Positions 1-12,681 of a DNA stretch of 64,000 nt are shown in pieces. Under the pieces are notes generated by a model. It was given only the letters and a program-made list of their open reading frames with translations, searched no databases and had not been told where the DNA came from. A program made the position numbers and the translations under genes. This DNA is from Dichotomocladium elegans. Its lineage: Eukaryota; Mucoromycota; Mucoromycetes; Mucorales; Lichtheimiaceae. The DNA is taken from assembly GCA_025716815.1 (NCBI GenBank), contig JAIXMN010000002.1:806001-870000 (forward strand), given 5' to 3'. Within the stretch, counting starts at the first letter, position 1. Each line of letters starts with the position of its first letter.

Positions 1-1
1 A

Positions 2-142
2 GTGCATGAAAATGGTATCGGCTCTGACTTGGGAATTTACGCAGCAGCCAGCGCACGTCTTTACCAACCCACACCACCGCCGGACTCGGTCGTTGTCCAT
101 AATACACCTAGCAGATCAAAATATCCATGCTGTCTTGGATGG
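2..142 (+). CDS. 3' end of an unknown upstream gene (partial)
   Basis: The second forward frame is open from the window edge to a TGA at 140-142 and reads as plausible protein: Gly/Ala-rich, then a Pro-Thr-Pro-Pro-Pro stretch, ending SKYPCCLGW. A good donor (GTGAGT) starts at 142 and a pyrimidine-rich acceptor ends at 333. Splicing there would still give a stop codon at once, so the C terminus is CCLG or CCLGW either way. The Cys pair near the end could be a lipidation site, but it is not a standard CaaX box. I do not recognise the family. A second open frame overlaps (6-314), so the frame choice is uncertain. Confidence 0.35.
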
Positions 143-487
143 TGAGTGGCTTTCTTCTTGTACAAAACCCCCATTCCCCCCTCCACGTACCCAATGTCTC
201 ACATGTTGCATCCCCAACACCCCCAAAAAAGCCTGGCTGCTATATGCTTATGTTGCGCCATCGAGGAATGCTGTAGTGCAAATTAAATCGAGACCATACT
301 CAGTATGCAGTTGATGTGTATTTTTTCTTCTAGATCGAAAATAATGGAATAAAAAAAGCAATTAAAAAGAGGCGTGAACGTGAAGGAAGAGGAGGAGGAG
401 GAGGAGGAGGAGGAGGGATGTATGTACTAAAGAAAAATGTTCAATGTGAGAGAAGGAGATGATGGATATATATGTACATCGTTTCTT
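143..487. other. intergenic, with a GGA microsatellite
   Basis: This is the gap between the partial gene at the left edge and the stop of RPO41, so it should hold the two convergent 3' UTRs. A (GGA)n tract lies at about 391-417, followed by AT-rich sequence. No gene is seen. Confidence 0.5.
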
Positions 488-3400
488 CTAATGGAAGAAA
501 TAGTCGCTGTTTTTCACTTGGTTAATATCGAACTCGCCTTTCTCGGGCAGTGGCAGAAGAGTCAGGTCCTCCCAAGTATGCTCATATCGACGTCCTCCGG
601 ACCGTTTCGTAGACTTCTTCGGCTTCTCTACCTCAGCCGCTTCTTCGGAGTTCCCGTCAATCTCGTCCTCCGCCATCGACTCGTCAATGCCAAACAAGGC
701 ATTCATTGCACGCTGCTCGTCGCTCTTTGCTGGCGGGGCTGCGTCAGTGGCAGCGTCCGGTGCCTTTGCGAAGCCAAAAGATGCAAGTGCGCTTGCATCT
801 TCATCAACGATTCTCTCTCCATCCGGCGCAATTTCTCTAGTGACAGGAACTTTGTAGTTCTTATAGCGCTCATGGAACTCGTCGATCAGATTCTGCATGA
901 TCGGCTTGCTATGGAGTTCAATAAATTGTTCACGAATGACCTGGTTCATATCGTCGACGTTGCACGCGTGAGTCCAGTAACTGTCATGGACGGATGCGAA
1001 AGTCAGGCCCCGCTCGTGGCAGGCAACAGCGGACATGAGCATGTGCGTAGCATCAAGTGAATGGATGAAGTTAGGAGGGAAGGCCGTGCTCTGTTTGAGG
1101 GCATTGACCGGTCGCGAGGCGTCAGGGTCTTCAATGAACACTGTCTGCAACAGAGTCGAGACTTGCTTCTTCCCGGACCGGCGATAGGGCTGCACAATCG
1201 GAAGACCAAGAGGAGTCGTCCAGATCACAGACGTCATCTGATTCGACGTCGGGTTCCTCGCAGAGAATGGCTTCTTCGTCTTCCGTCTTCGCTTGTCCGT
1301 TGTCTCTACCACGGCTGTGTTCTCATCCTCTTTGGGAAGAAGACCAGCTTCCTGCAGCGTTTCTTGAGGAACGCTCTTCGCAATACGGCGAGCCGAATCT
1401 GTCAACCAGTCTTGAATTTGGCGAGCACCGTTGAACATCTCACCAAGCGATGCAAACACCTTTCTGGCCAAGTAACCCGCCAAAACATAAACCTTGTCCT
1501 GAGGAATATCATCCCTTTCACGTAGACGGCTTTCGATCTGCGCACGTGCGCCAACGAACGTGACACCGTACACGTTCGTCATCACAGTCTGCTTGACGAC
1601 CTTTCGACTGATCTTGCCGACAAGCATCTGCGCAAGTTCCTCACCCTCGCTCGCTTCCTGCTCAATAACCTTATTCACCATCTCCGCAACGCCAGTATAC
1701 ACATCCGCAGGTCGATCGCCCGGAGCGAGATTGACCGCTTGTGCACCCGCCATGTCACCGCCCAATGCAGCATAGTGCTGGAGACCATTGCAGGTGCCGT
1801 CCTGGTGAACCGGAATCTGCGACAAGAACTCCTCAGGATGTCCGCTTCGCTGTGCCGCCGCAACTTCGTAACATGCTGCCAAGCATTGCCATGGCGAATC
1901 GGCCTTGAGCCACCAGCGCTTTCCGTTCAATGGGTTATCGACAGAGTCCAGGATGTTCGGTAGGTTATCCATCGTAAACTTTTCACGATCGCTGAAAGAG
2001 TGCTTGTCGAAGCCGTACAAATTGGCCAAATGGATCTTGAGCCATCTCCAGCCACGTTCTCCCAAGGGCTTCGCCTCGCCAAACATCAGCAACCCACGAC
2101 ACAAATCGTTACCGAGATGGTTCAGCGTAGGAGGGATAGGGTAAGCACGGCCACGGAAATCCATGTTATGTGGGAAGTACATTGGCAAATTCAGAAACTA
2201 CATTGGTGCCGCATTTAGTACCTCTATCTTCTCGATATCACTAGTAGACTTACAGCACGGGCAGTCTCCACTTTATAGTTGACATCGCATCTCAAACTGT
2301 GCATATTCTTCTCAGCAGTCTGGATTTGCTTGACGCTGTTCACCCATTGAAATTTGGCCTTCGGGTCCGTGTCGTAGTTCTCAGGCTTTGGAGGAAGTGG
2401 TAAATGATCCTTGATGGCGCTTGGGATATCAGCAATTTCTTCACCTGTGTTCCAGGCTTCCAGCACAACGTTGAAAACGTTCTTATTTACACGCCACTGG
2501 GTCGATCCCAGCACATCTAGACCAGCCAAAACAGCATTCAAGCGATCATCTTCGGACGCTTTGTGTAAATAAATAAGTTGCTCAGGAGATTCCTTGATAC
2601 GCATGCAAGATGACTTGGCGGTGAGATAGCCGCCAGAGTTGTAGGAAAGCCATGGGCGAGGATGGACGATCATCGGGAGCAAACGAGGGTGAAGTGTATC
2701 CCGAACGGGCTCCCGTGAAAGAAGTTTAGTGAGCGGTTCGGAGAACTTGATGATACCAACACGCTTGCCCTTCACGTATTGGTAGGTATGGAAAAAGGCA
2801 GGAATGGTTTCTGTACTACATTCAAATAGCATAAATAACACGTCTGGATATCTGCGAGAGCACACTTACATCTTTTCACCCGTTTCTGGGTTGAAGCTTG
2901 GGACAGGAATCTTTGCAGCATCGAGGAAAATGCTGGTGAGGACACTTCCCAACTTGGCACGAATCGAACTAGGCCACACAGGCGTCCATTCACCAGCCTC
3001 GCCGATCGAACCCGTGTCACCCTCTGATGCTTCAATCAGCGGACTTCCGGTATTCTGCTGCTTGACCATGTTTGCCTGTGCTCTTCGGACAGCCATGTTG
3101 AAGAGCTTTCCGCTAGCGAACAGCGAATGCACCTCGCGGTTTCCTGAAACGCGTTTTGACGACGCCTTCTTGATCTGCATAGCATTATATTCCATTTCCA
3201 CGGCCTTCCCCACATCAATCACAGCGCGGGCAGTCTTCATACCGTCAGCAATACCCGATGAATTATGAAGTCTGAGGAGCTCCAACATCGTAATCATCGA
3301 CAGTGTTTCGGGCTTGAGCAGCTTGAGAAAAGGACCATACGTCTTACGTTCAGAAGAAAGACGGCCCGTCGTTTTTTCGCATTGCTCAATTTCCGCAACA

Positions 3401-4473
3401 ATCAGAGGAACCGTCGACTGATGCCAATCCCACATGATCTTCTTGAGCGGTGTCAGGTTCATCGCAGTCAAAGTATCTCCGCGCTCGATGCTCTCCTTCT
3501 TCATGTGTTCTAGCCGCTGCATCGCCACATCATAGCCTTGCTGTTCCAAAGCCAGCTGGAGCTCGTAAGGATCCATGGATGCTACCTTCGCAGGGTCTTG
3601 GAGTGCTACAAGTTGTTCCCGGAGAAATTGGACGCCCATGGCCTTTGTCGGGATGGCCTCGGGTGCGACCTCATAGCTAGCCGCAGTTGCTGCATCAGTG
3701 GCAGTAGCTGTAGCAGAACCAGGACCTTTAGACAACGATGCATCGACAGCGGACTCGAGTTCGGCCAATAGCTCCGGTACTTCGGCCATGTCGCTTTCCG
3801 GGGTATTCTGGATAAAGCTTCGGAAGCGTGCGACGTCGTTCGCGTCAAGATAATTTGATTTAACAAGTTCCTGGACAGTGATGGATGTGTCGGAGTGCAT
3901 TTCTCGCAGAAATGCTCGTACTGCTGCATGTTGGTCCGTTCTTTGTCGCGAATTAGTATGACTTATCGATAGCCAGCATGTCCCAAGCACTTACTTCAAG
4001 AAAGCTTTGATGACGATAGCATAAGAGTCTACATCCGGTGATAAGCCGTAGAGTTTCATATTATCGATCCAAACTAAGCATTCTGATGACATAGGTCTTG
4101 GTGCCTCCGCGAAACCGTTGAGAAAGGTATTGTACATATTGAGATCGGCGAACACCTTCATTTCATCGCTCTTTGTCCTGTGCAACTCCTTCATGATTCG
4201 CTCTGCCCGTGCCATGTCACCCGATCGAATACAGGCGTTAAGGATAGCAAACTGTTCCGCTATAGTTGAAGGCAGGACACGAGAGCTGTAGCGAAAGGCT
4301 TGGAGAGACGGATTCGGAAGGATAACATGGGTTGGAGCGACGGGCGGATCTTCCAAGGCAGCAGCACTGGACGAATAACGATTCCCCAGCAGCAAAGGTC
4401 GTTGCGACGCCACCCGCACCAGCCGCATGGAGTTTGTGGTTGCCGTTAGTCTTGCACGTAATAACAACGACAT
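488..4473 (-). CDS. RPO41: Mitochondrial DNA-directed RNA polymerase
   Basis: Single-subunit, phage T7-type RNA polymerase that transcribes mitochondrial DNA in the matrix. Exons (minus strand): 4473-3995, 3940-2870, 2815-2254, 2197-488. The three introns (54, 54 and 56 bp) include TACTAA-type branch sites. The model sums to 1273 aa. The chosen start (4473) gives an Arg/Ser-rich, acid-free N terminus like a mitochondrial presequence; an in-frame ATG at 4539 is the alternative. Residues about 100-160 carry a PPR-like repeat. The catalytic half shows the DFRGR motif (about 717), motif A with DGTCNGLQHY (Asp near 837), motif B with RKVVKQTVMTNVYG (about 902-915) and motif C HDSYWTHA (Asp near 1109). 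The protein ends DYFFH. A charged, low-complexity insert precedes the C-terminal block. Family identity is very secure; exon 1 is slightly less so. Confidence 0.96.
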
Positions 4474-5330
4474 GTTGAAATGATCCAAGAACGGCGGGTA
4501 GGAAAGGAATAGGCTCAAGTCAACAAGGTACGACTGCAAGGCTTCAACCTGGCTGGTTTTATTTTTTTTTTTTTTTTTCTGAGAGCAACAGTTTTAGTTG
4601 CCGCCAAGTAAAAAAGCAGAGTCACACAAAGACAAACTCTCGAGTATTTATGCCCATTTATTTCTTTCGGCATGATTCACATATAAAAACGGTTGAATAG
4701 AAATCCTCACCATTTGTTATTTTTCTTTTAGTCGCTATAAATAATAGCCGCTGAATGGTTTGTCTTGCACCCTGGAATCTTTGGGGGATGGCCATGCCAA
4801 TGATCCAAGTCTGTCCGCCCCGCTTTTTTCGATGTTCAGTCGGAGATCTTTAGGAATTTAGCCGGATAAATTTACATCCGCATGGCGACCGATATAAGCC
4901 ACATAAATTTGATATCCAAGCAAGGACAGAATACTAGGTTATGTTATCTTACGCGACAAATGAGGTGGGATGGCACATGACGGAGTGAGCGCATTCAAAA
5001 TGGGATGATGCTTTTGAGAGAAACAGAGAGGAAGGCACCTGTGTGGGTAACTGGCACATCAATGTTGATGCGTTGGTTTTATTTTTATGGAACATCATTT
5101 CCTTTGTCCAGGTACGACCTGGAACCAAACGTATTGGTGATGAGGGAGGGAATAAGGGGATCAATATCGCGTATTTTTCCACTTCAAAGACTATGAAGGA
5201 TCATCCTCGCATAAAAAGTTTTGTTTTGGTACCTCGCTTTAATTTCGCGCGCTGGGAATTCAGGCAGCGCGCGCTCGCGAAACACGTCTTTTCAGCCCCA
5301 CCAACCTCTGGTGTTACTTGCCCTTCGAAC
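4474..5330. promoter_or_regulatory. divergent intergenic region, RPO41 / TFC6-like
   Basis: 857 bp between two head-to-head starts, so both promoters should lie here. It holds a poly-T run near 4560 and a GC-rich inverted repeat at 5247-5272, described separately. The frame of the TFC6-like gene stays open upstream to an ATG at 5043, but that stretch does not look like conserved protein. Confidence 0.45.
5247..5272. repeat. GC-rich inverted repeat upstream of the TFC6-like gene
   Basis: Perfect 8-bp arms, GCGCGCTG at 5247-5254 and CAGCGCGC at 5265-5272, are separated by 10 bp. It lies about 60 bp before the predicted ATG at 5331. It may be a regulatory site or a chance palindrome. Confidence 0.4.
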
Positions 5331-7451
5331 ATGAACGACGCAAATTTCACGCTTCCCAATGGCGCCGAGAAAGATATATACGGCCCTGATGCAAATAAAC
5401 TCTTCGTCAACAATGATCTATATAATCGTATTGTATATCCCAACGTTCATCCGACTAGCGATGACTGGGAGGTCGTCGATGAAAGGTTCGCGAGGACAGC
5501 GTGATAGGAAAAGCCAGGACGCACTCACGACAAATTTTTATGCATAGTCAAGCACGATCGTACTTACCCGAAGGGAAAACTCGCAAAGTAACGCTGGGAG
5601 TCAAAACCAAGGAGACGACTTCAATTCCCCTGTTTGGAACAGAATCTCTTTGTAGGCCCTCTTTTTTTTTCTTTCTCCTTACACTGTGGGGCTTGCAAGA
5701 AGCGTTTTAACGTCCTTTTTTCATATAAGCGAAAACGATGACTACTAAGTTTGGGCATGTCATAAATACCGGAGGATCTATATGGGGTCTTGGCTTTGCT
5801 CCAAAGCGGCCAAATGGGGAGCGCGACCCGCATATGCAATATCTGGCGGTGTCCGGCTTTCGGGGAACTGAGAAAGAGCATCACGCACAAGATGAAGAAA
5901 TCAAAACGGGGACGTACTTGAATGCGATACAGATTTGGAAAGTAAAACTGAGCATAGAAGACCAAACACAGCCGCCTGTTCTGGAGCTCTGCTTATTGAA
6001 TGATTATGGACCCATCAAGTCCATGGAATGGTGTCCTTACGGTGTTTATGAGGAGGAGGTAAGGTCCAAACACACCATCGAAGGGTAGATCTGATTAATT
6101 GATGTCGAGAGATAGGCGCCAAGAGGCGAAGATATCCCCAAGCTCGGCATTCTCTGTATTGTGACCGGCGATAATGCGATTAGAATTATAGCAGTTCCTC
6201 ATCCAGACGCAGTGCGGAAGAGCACCGAGCAGGGAACCGTATATTGTAAGCTGTACACTAACTTTTTCCTCGCAAATCCGGAATCACTGACACAGCATAC
6301 TAGTAAAACTAAACAAAGTCCTGCAGACCTTCAAAGTACCAGACATGATACCAATGGTGGCTGCTTGGGGAGGACACGATAAGCTGGCTTGTGGATATAG
6401 AGATGGTAAATGATAATGTTTGCGCTATACCGAATAGAGGGAGACGTTGATCCACAAATATTATCCAAAGGGCAGGTCATTCTTTGGGATATACAAGCTG
6501 CGCTTACAAAGCCTGGATCAGGTCCTAGCGATTTCCGAGACTTTATCATCTGCAGCATGTATACCAACCATTCTGCTGTTCGTGATATCGCGTGGCACGG
6601 AATTGATGATCCACAGTTCTTTTCTACGTGCGGAAACGATGGCCTTGTGCAACTTGTCCAATGGCGCGATCCACATAACGTGAGGCATTATGCACGTGTA
6701 CGGAGTGAGTAACAAAAAGCGGAAAGGGCTCAAGGTATGATCATCATGCTAAATATGGAATGCTCCCCCTAGACATAGTCTACACCATGGCCTGGCCTGG
6801 GTACTCTGACTGTTTCTGGTTCATCGATGGTGAAAATGTTATGCGCGGAGGGAGCGCCTCGGTGTCATTTGAAAAGTCTCAAATAAGGAAGTGTGTGTCC
6901 GGACTTGCAATCTCTCGATCTATTGCTGGGAGCGAGCTGCACCCCTTCATTGCCGTTTCGGCAACGGACGGATATCTGAAGGTGGTGAACCCAATCGGTA
7001 GCCTACGACTCCGTGATGTATGCTTTCGAATCAAACAGTATGGAATGCGTTTGCTCAACGCATTTTCATCGATTAGGTTTCTCAAAACATTGTATACAGA
7101 CTTGATTACGATCCAGAAACCGACATTGTACGATTTGTGGACGGAATCCCTCCGAAGGTAAAGAAGGCGAAGGGATTGAGAGCCTCATATATTAAGAGAT
7201 TTCATAGGGATTCGAGGAAATTAGAAAAGGGCAACCGTATCTTCTGTACATGTCTGATTCTCCAGTTATGCTTCAGAAGGTAAAGTAAACGGAAATTGCA
7301 ATCTTCCATCCTCCTTCTGAGCGCTCATAAATATGCCCTGTCACAGGTTGTGTGGTGTTCAAACGCTACCTCTGCGGGTTGGGTAGCATCAGGAGGAAGC
7401 GCTGGTTTGTGTAGAATCGAGTTTTTAGGAAGAGGACCCCATTGGACTTGA
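5331..7451 (+). CDS. TFIIIC subunit 6 (Tfc6/GTF3C2)-like WD40 protein
   Basis: Predicted subunit of TFIIIC, which recruits RNA polymerase III to tRNA genes. Exons: 5331-5500, 5548-5651, 5730-6058, 6116-6245, 6304-6405, 6471-6704, 6773-7017, 7077-7157, 7208-7279, 7347-7451. They sum to 523 aa with all phases matching. The N-terminal part of the repeats begins FGHVINTGGSIWGLGF, close to the Asn-x-Gly-Gly-x-(V/I)-Trp opening known in GTF3C2-type proteins. WD-like blades follow, for example GYRDGQVILWDI and the last blade around GWVASGGSAGLCRIEF. The first intron is the weakest call: donor GTGATA at 5501 is used here, and GTTCGC at 5486 is also in phase. Another WD40 protein family cannot be fully excluded. 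Confidence 0.7.
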
Positions 7452-8989
7452 AGGTTCCTCTTAATCCTCTCGAATGACAAACGATCCGAGTTATCCTGTC
7501 ATTTCCTTGTATGATCTTTAAGGGCAAGATACCCACCCCCCGCTGCGGATAGTGACAGTGTGTCGACGGCTCATATGGTCAAGACCATCCTAGTACTTAA
7601 CGCATTATGTGCAATAAATCAACTCCATGCCCGTCAATCTGTTAGAGCGCTTTCAAGTGAGTTGATGTTTTGCTACTCTGTGTACAGTAGACCGCCTTGC
7701 TTTCTAAAGCTCGATCGCGGTGTATTTTGTCCACACCCACTACAGCTTTGTGAATATTGAACGTCTGCGTACCTAGCTTCCAGTTTTAGACCAAATTGCC
7801 CTTCTTCCCATTTTTTAGTCGATGGTATGGGAAAGTTGAAGACCGCATTCGCTGTCGCTTCACTGATGCGATTGCTTTCCAAAGGCGTTGTTGGTTTTCG
7901 CTTTTATCTTTGGCGCTGTTACCAATACGATCCATGTCAACACTTCATTTTCCTAAAATAAATTTCGTACATGAGACGAAAAGGAAGTTGTATCAGTAAG
8001 AGGAGACAGAACCCAGCAGCGAGAGGAGAAAGACGCTGGAATGGAGCGCATGGATGCGGCGGGAAAGGAACAAAGTGAGACCAGAGACAGCAGCGGAAAG
8101 GGGCAGAAGGACGTGCAAGGACTCCTATCTTCCATGGCTTATCAAAGTACGGTACAATTTGTCAGTCTGCAAAGGAGAATGGATGTTGGATTGTAATAAG
8201 TAGCGTAGTGTTATAGTGATCATACCGGATGAGAACACGGAAGTCAGACTCAGGTTGGAGTTCAGTGAGAGAGCAGATTCCTCGGCTGCTCAGCATTTAT
8301 AGGAAATCAAGATGGGTGTTTGACAAGTACCGTGCCGCTTGGCGATGGCTTTTGTCGTTGCAGCCAAATTTAAGTAGGCCCTTTGATTTCCCTCATCGAT
8401 AAAAATGGTTGTATTGCCAACAATCGACATTTTCTTGATGATCAAGTTGAAGTGTTTCAGCTGCAAAGTACATATTGTATCAAGGGTAACCCCATCTATC
8501 AGAATGTGACAGACGAAAAACGAGGCCTGACACTAAGACGACGACGGTCCATGCAGGCAGCAGGAGAGTACGTGTTGGCGTTATTGGACATGGACTGCAT
8601 ATTAAAACCACCACTGCTTTAAACCTGTTGTCTCACATCAATGAATATGTGTGCAATTATACACTTATTATCAGCTATAAACAACATACACTCCTACAAA
8701 GAATTAGAAGCATGTCAAGCTCTTTATCACCTGTTTCCCTGAGGAGTTGTTCTATATCTTCTATAATATGACACCATGTTGGTATCTTTCTTAGAAAGTC
8801 TATTTTTTCATTATATCCAGGGTCCAACATAAAGTCTCATGGTTCTATATATAGGTAATGATCTTTATATCTTAACTGTAGAATTATCTCAAGTCGAATC
8901 ATAGCTTTACCCCATGATTACAGTTAACTAGGCATCTATAAGAATAAGAGACGAACCTTTCGAAATCGCTCAAAGTTAAGCTATTCGGT
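7452..8989. other. intergenic, no supported gene
   Basis: About 1.5 kb after the TFC6-like stop. It has only short, low-quality open frames; the longest, 8383-8622 (+), resembles nothing I know. AT-rich sequence dominates after 8640. The right part may be flank or remnant of the adjacent dead transposon, but I could not find terminal inverted repeats. Confidence 0.4.
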
Positions 8990-10218
8990 GCTTCACCGAT
9001 TCGGGCCATCAGTGTCTCGCTTTCCAAAAATCTATTGCGTTTTACTTTGCTCCACACATCCGACGAAATTGTTTAATAGGATTGAGTTCAAGCGAGAAGG
9101 ATGGAAGATAGGCACAATGATACCCTCGAGACTCGATGTTTTTAAAAATATCTTCAGCCGTATGAATGGGTCCATTATCCATTACCAAATAATGGCCCTT
9201 GAGATGTTCATAATTATCCAACGTAGTCTTAAAAGGAACTGGTATGATATCCAGTTACGGTTTCTTTGCTTGCAGCTATGGTCTGTCCCGCTCTTCTTCT
9301 TCCTTTTTGGCTGGTGGTTCTGGGAGCCTCAGGCTACATTTAATGATGCCTGATGCCGAAATCGCTCCCAAGATTGTAGTTGTTTGCGCTCTTCCCTCTG
9401 GCGCTGTAGCTACTGCATAAGACCCTTTCTTGGACCATGTCACGCTGCGTTTCATGTTAATACGGAATCCAGACTCGTCAAGGAAAACACAGTTTTTTCT
9501 AAAGTCAATATCAGTCATGTCCCGTTGGCGCAACCTATCAAGATCGCCTTGAATCTTCGCAGCGCTATTTCTGTCTACAGGCTGAAACCGAGCCATTTTC
9601 AATGACAAGTTGCATTTCTTTTTCATAGCTCAATGAGGCGTCGTTTTATATACTTTGAGACACTCAAATATTTGGAGCAGTGCTCCTTCAGCTGCTCTAG
9701 AACAATGGATGGATTCTCATTAACGCATTCTAAAATAACGCTCTTATGTTCTTCATGGAGAATATCGAACAACCCTTCGCATTAGATTTCTTAAAGATGC
9801 TGTCAAGGACCTTCTCGTACTGTAGTGTCCATCGCTGGACTGAACGAACATGGACTCCTAGCTGTTTTGCAGCAGCTGATGCACTCGAGACCTTCTCAAC
9901 CATCAGTTTGAAAAATCTGATCTTGTCTTGGTCAGCGTACGCTGTGTAACTGCGCTCAATCCCTGCTTATTTCATCCGAACGTCTGCATCCTTTCGCTTG
10001 GGAATGTGCTTAGAGTTATCTTTGCAAGGAATGCTACGCATATTTTCAGTGTGAGAACAAATGGATTGCAGAGAGTACATTTTCTTATCAACGACGTGGT
10101 TTTGGCCATCGTAAAAAAATAGATTGCTCATTTCAGAATGTAAAAGTGTATAAAAGAGAAAGCTTCTTTTGTGCGACATCTTTCCGAGGTATGCATGCGA
10201 CATTCGATTTGTCATCAC
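8990..10218 (-). pseudogene. decayed Tc1/mariner (IS630-superfamily) transposase
   Basis: Read on the minus strand with frameshifts and stops. An N-terminal helix-turn-helix region reads AAAKQLGVHVRSVQRW (about 9830-9900). The first catalytic block reads NCVFLDESGF, followed by WSKKGSYAVATAPEGR and TILGAISASGII (9626-9276). A degraded second block holds DNGPIHT (about 9163-9180). The third block reads ELNPIK near 9080, where the family has NPIE or NPID, so the third catalytic acid is lost. In-frame stops and at least one frameshift interrupt it. This is an old, inactive copy. No terminal inverted repeats or TA target duplication could be identified by eye, so the element ends are unknown. Confidence 0.85.
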
Positions 10219-11570
10219 ACGTAAAGATTCCTGGACTGCTGCATGCTTTTGGAAAATAATGTATGGCCGAGATATCCGTTAAGAGAACAAACGCGTTGGA
10301 GAGAGAACACCATTTTTTCTTTTTATTAGCAGCGCTAATTTATAGATCGCGGATAGTCGCGCTTTCATCGGCAATATGACCTTGTCCATTCGTAGAAGAG
10401 GCATGTAATTTAGACTACAAAATTATGAATCATCATATTTCGGAGATTCTTACCGTGAACGAAAACGCGCCTATCACTTTTGTGTTCTTTGGATTTGCAG
10501 TGCGACTTCGCTTCGAGGAATAACGTGTGTCATTGACGAAGTAGGAAGCATGATTATACCAATGCACACTGGCTCTCCTCGGCGGGTATCTCAGTAAAAT
10601 CCGCATACCTCAGATATCATGGATCACCCCTTTCTTAGATCGGTCCGTGATATGACTCAGACTTCGGGTCTTAAAGACTGTGAGGCAGATGCATAGACAT
10701 CCATCCTCCTCTTCTAACCAAGACAACGGATGTGTTTCGCTGCCACAAAGCTTATCCCTTCACTAGAAATAATTGCGAATGGCGAGATAAAACGACACGA
10801 TATTCAATGAGATAGACTAAGATGCAAACAAAGGTATTCAACCATCTAAATTGCCTTTCATCCTGATCCATTTTTGCCGCTCCCTCTTCCTCTGTGCTAC
10901 AAATAGCAAAGCGGATGGTTGCCCAATCGAGCCAAAGTCCCGTGAATGAAGAAAGGTTGGCATTTTTCTTTCTTGTACTTTGGGCTAAGGTCATGTCCAC
11001 AGCAATACTTTTCACCAAATCGGGAAAAGGAAATGTAAGTAGTATCATTGTCCCTTTCTTTTTCTCATTCTCTCTTTTCACTTCCATGTGCCCGGTAGAC
11101 ATAGGAAAGCGCACAACCGTAGTCGCTGAATGGAGCAACATGCGATACAATAAAGATCAAATTAACGATCTATACGATATATGCTTCCTTTTTTCTTTTC
11201 CAAAAATAGGGAACATTTACTTGGATCGAATTGCACGCGTCCAGTCCCGACGAAACAGGAACTAAGCTTCAATCCAACTTGCAACCGTAACGGTGCCAGC
11301 GGACGATACAGCGAGACGTAGCGATAGGCAACCGATAAAGTAAACTTACCCAGTTATGATGAATAATAAAAAAAGAAAGGTCTCGCCTTATAAGTTAATT
11401 GGGCCTCCGCTGACGAGTAATAATAGGTTCGTTGCAATATTACAGCGTATTACCTCAAAAAAAATGGAGCACACCTGGCATTCTCACTTGGTATCTCCTT
11501 CTGTTCTCCCACACATACGCATATATAAACGCATTTTTTTATATCAACGTACTGTTGAACTGCATTCAAT
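10219..11570. other. intergenic, upstream of the Ppz-type gene
   Basis: 1.35 kb of AT-rich sequence between the dead transposase and the phosphatase start. Short open frames on both strands (10752-11265) look random. It presumably includes the phosphatase promoter. A TATA-like ATATATAAA lies about 50 bp before the ATG. Confidence 0.4.
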
Positions 11571-12586
11571 ATGGGAAATAATGTGTCGAAAAGAAAGAAG
11601 AATAACCGGTCGATACAGCAGACGACTGTACCGGACAACGAATACAGCACCAACACAGCACAATCTAGCCACTCCATTCTCAAGAATTCGAATCATAACA
11701 CATTAGGACCTCAATCCTCAGCAGACTCGGCATTAGCGCGGCTCAACCCGGACTACCCGCTGCAACAGCAGCAGGAGCAATATCAATATCAATATCAGCC
11801 CCAGCAATATCCGCAATACCCGAACCAGTACCAGTACCAGGACCAGCACCAATACCAGTACCAGCACCACGATACAACAGACGGCACCCAAGGCAGTGGT
11901 CAGGACAACCATTATGGCGGTAGAGTGGACCACCCACAGCAGCATAAGCTATTGTCCCAATCAGACTATTGGCCGCCCGCATCTCCACCCGCCGTGGATG
12001 ATAATCAGCTGACCGTTAGTTCATACAATCAGTTGACGGTCAACAGCGCCAAGGGTGCTATGGGCCACGGGGTTCTGAATGTGGAAGATTGTATCCGTCG
12101 TCTTCTTGAGGTAGGATACTCGAACAAGACCCCAAGGCAGCTCTGCCTAAAGAGTACCGAGGTTACTGCCATCTGTCGAACAGCCATGGACGTGTTCATG
12201 AGTCAACCTGTAAGTAAAAATGGATGAGGGGGATGGCCAGAAAAAGATAAAAAAAATAAAAGGAATCCTGGAATAACCGTTTGAGGAAAACCAGAGTTTA
12301 CTAGAATTGTCCCCGCCGGTGAAGATAGTGGGTGATACACATGGGCAGTACACCGACTTGATCCGATTGTTCGATATGGGCGGATATCCCCCGAACAGCA
12401 ATTATTTGTTCCTGGGCGACTACGTGGACCGTGGTAAACAAAGTTTGGAAACCATGCTTCTGCTGCTCTGCTATAAGATTAAGCATCCGGAAAACTTTTT
12501 CCTATTGCGTGGCAATCATGAGTGCGCTAACGTAACTAAAGGTGAGCTAGAGTGCGCACCAAAACTCTCTCTCTCCCTCTCCCTCC

Positions 12587-12630
<44 letters not shown>

Positions 12631-12649
12631 TTGTGTGCGTTTGTGTGCG

Positions 12650-12681
<32 letters not shown>

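Noticed and set aside
437..2218. Several long + strand open frames, up to 207 aa
   Set aside because: They lie antisense to the certain RPO41 coding sequence and have no domain; they are shadows.
6406..6437. A 32-base intron in the TFC6-like gene
   Set aside because: Too short; the acceptor at 6470 gives a 65-bp intron and restores the WD-blade sequence GYRDGQVILWDI.
8600..10560. Terminal inverted repeats of the mariner relic
   Set aside because: No pair of matching ends was found by eye on either side of the transposase remnant.
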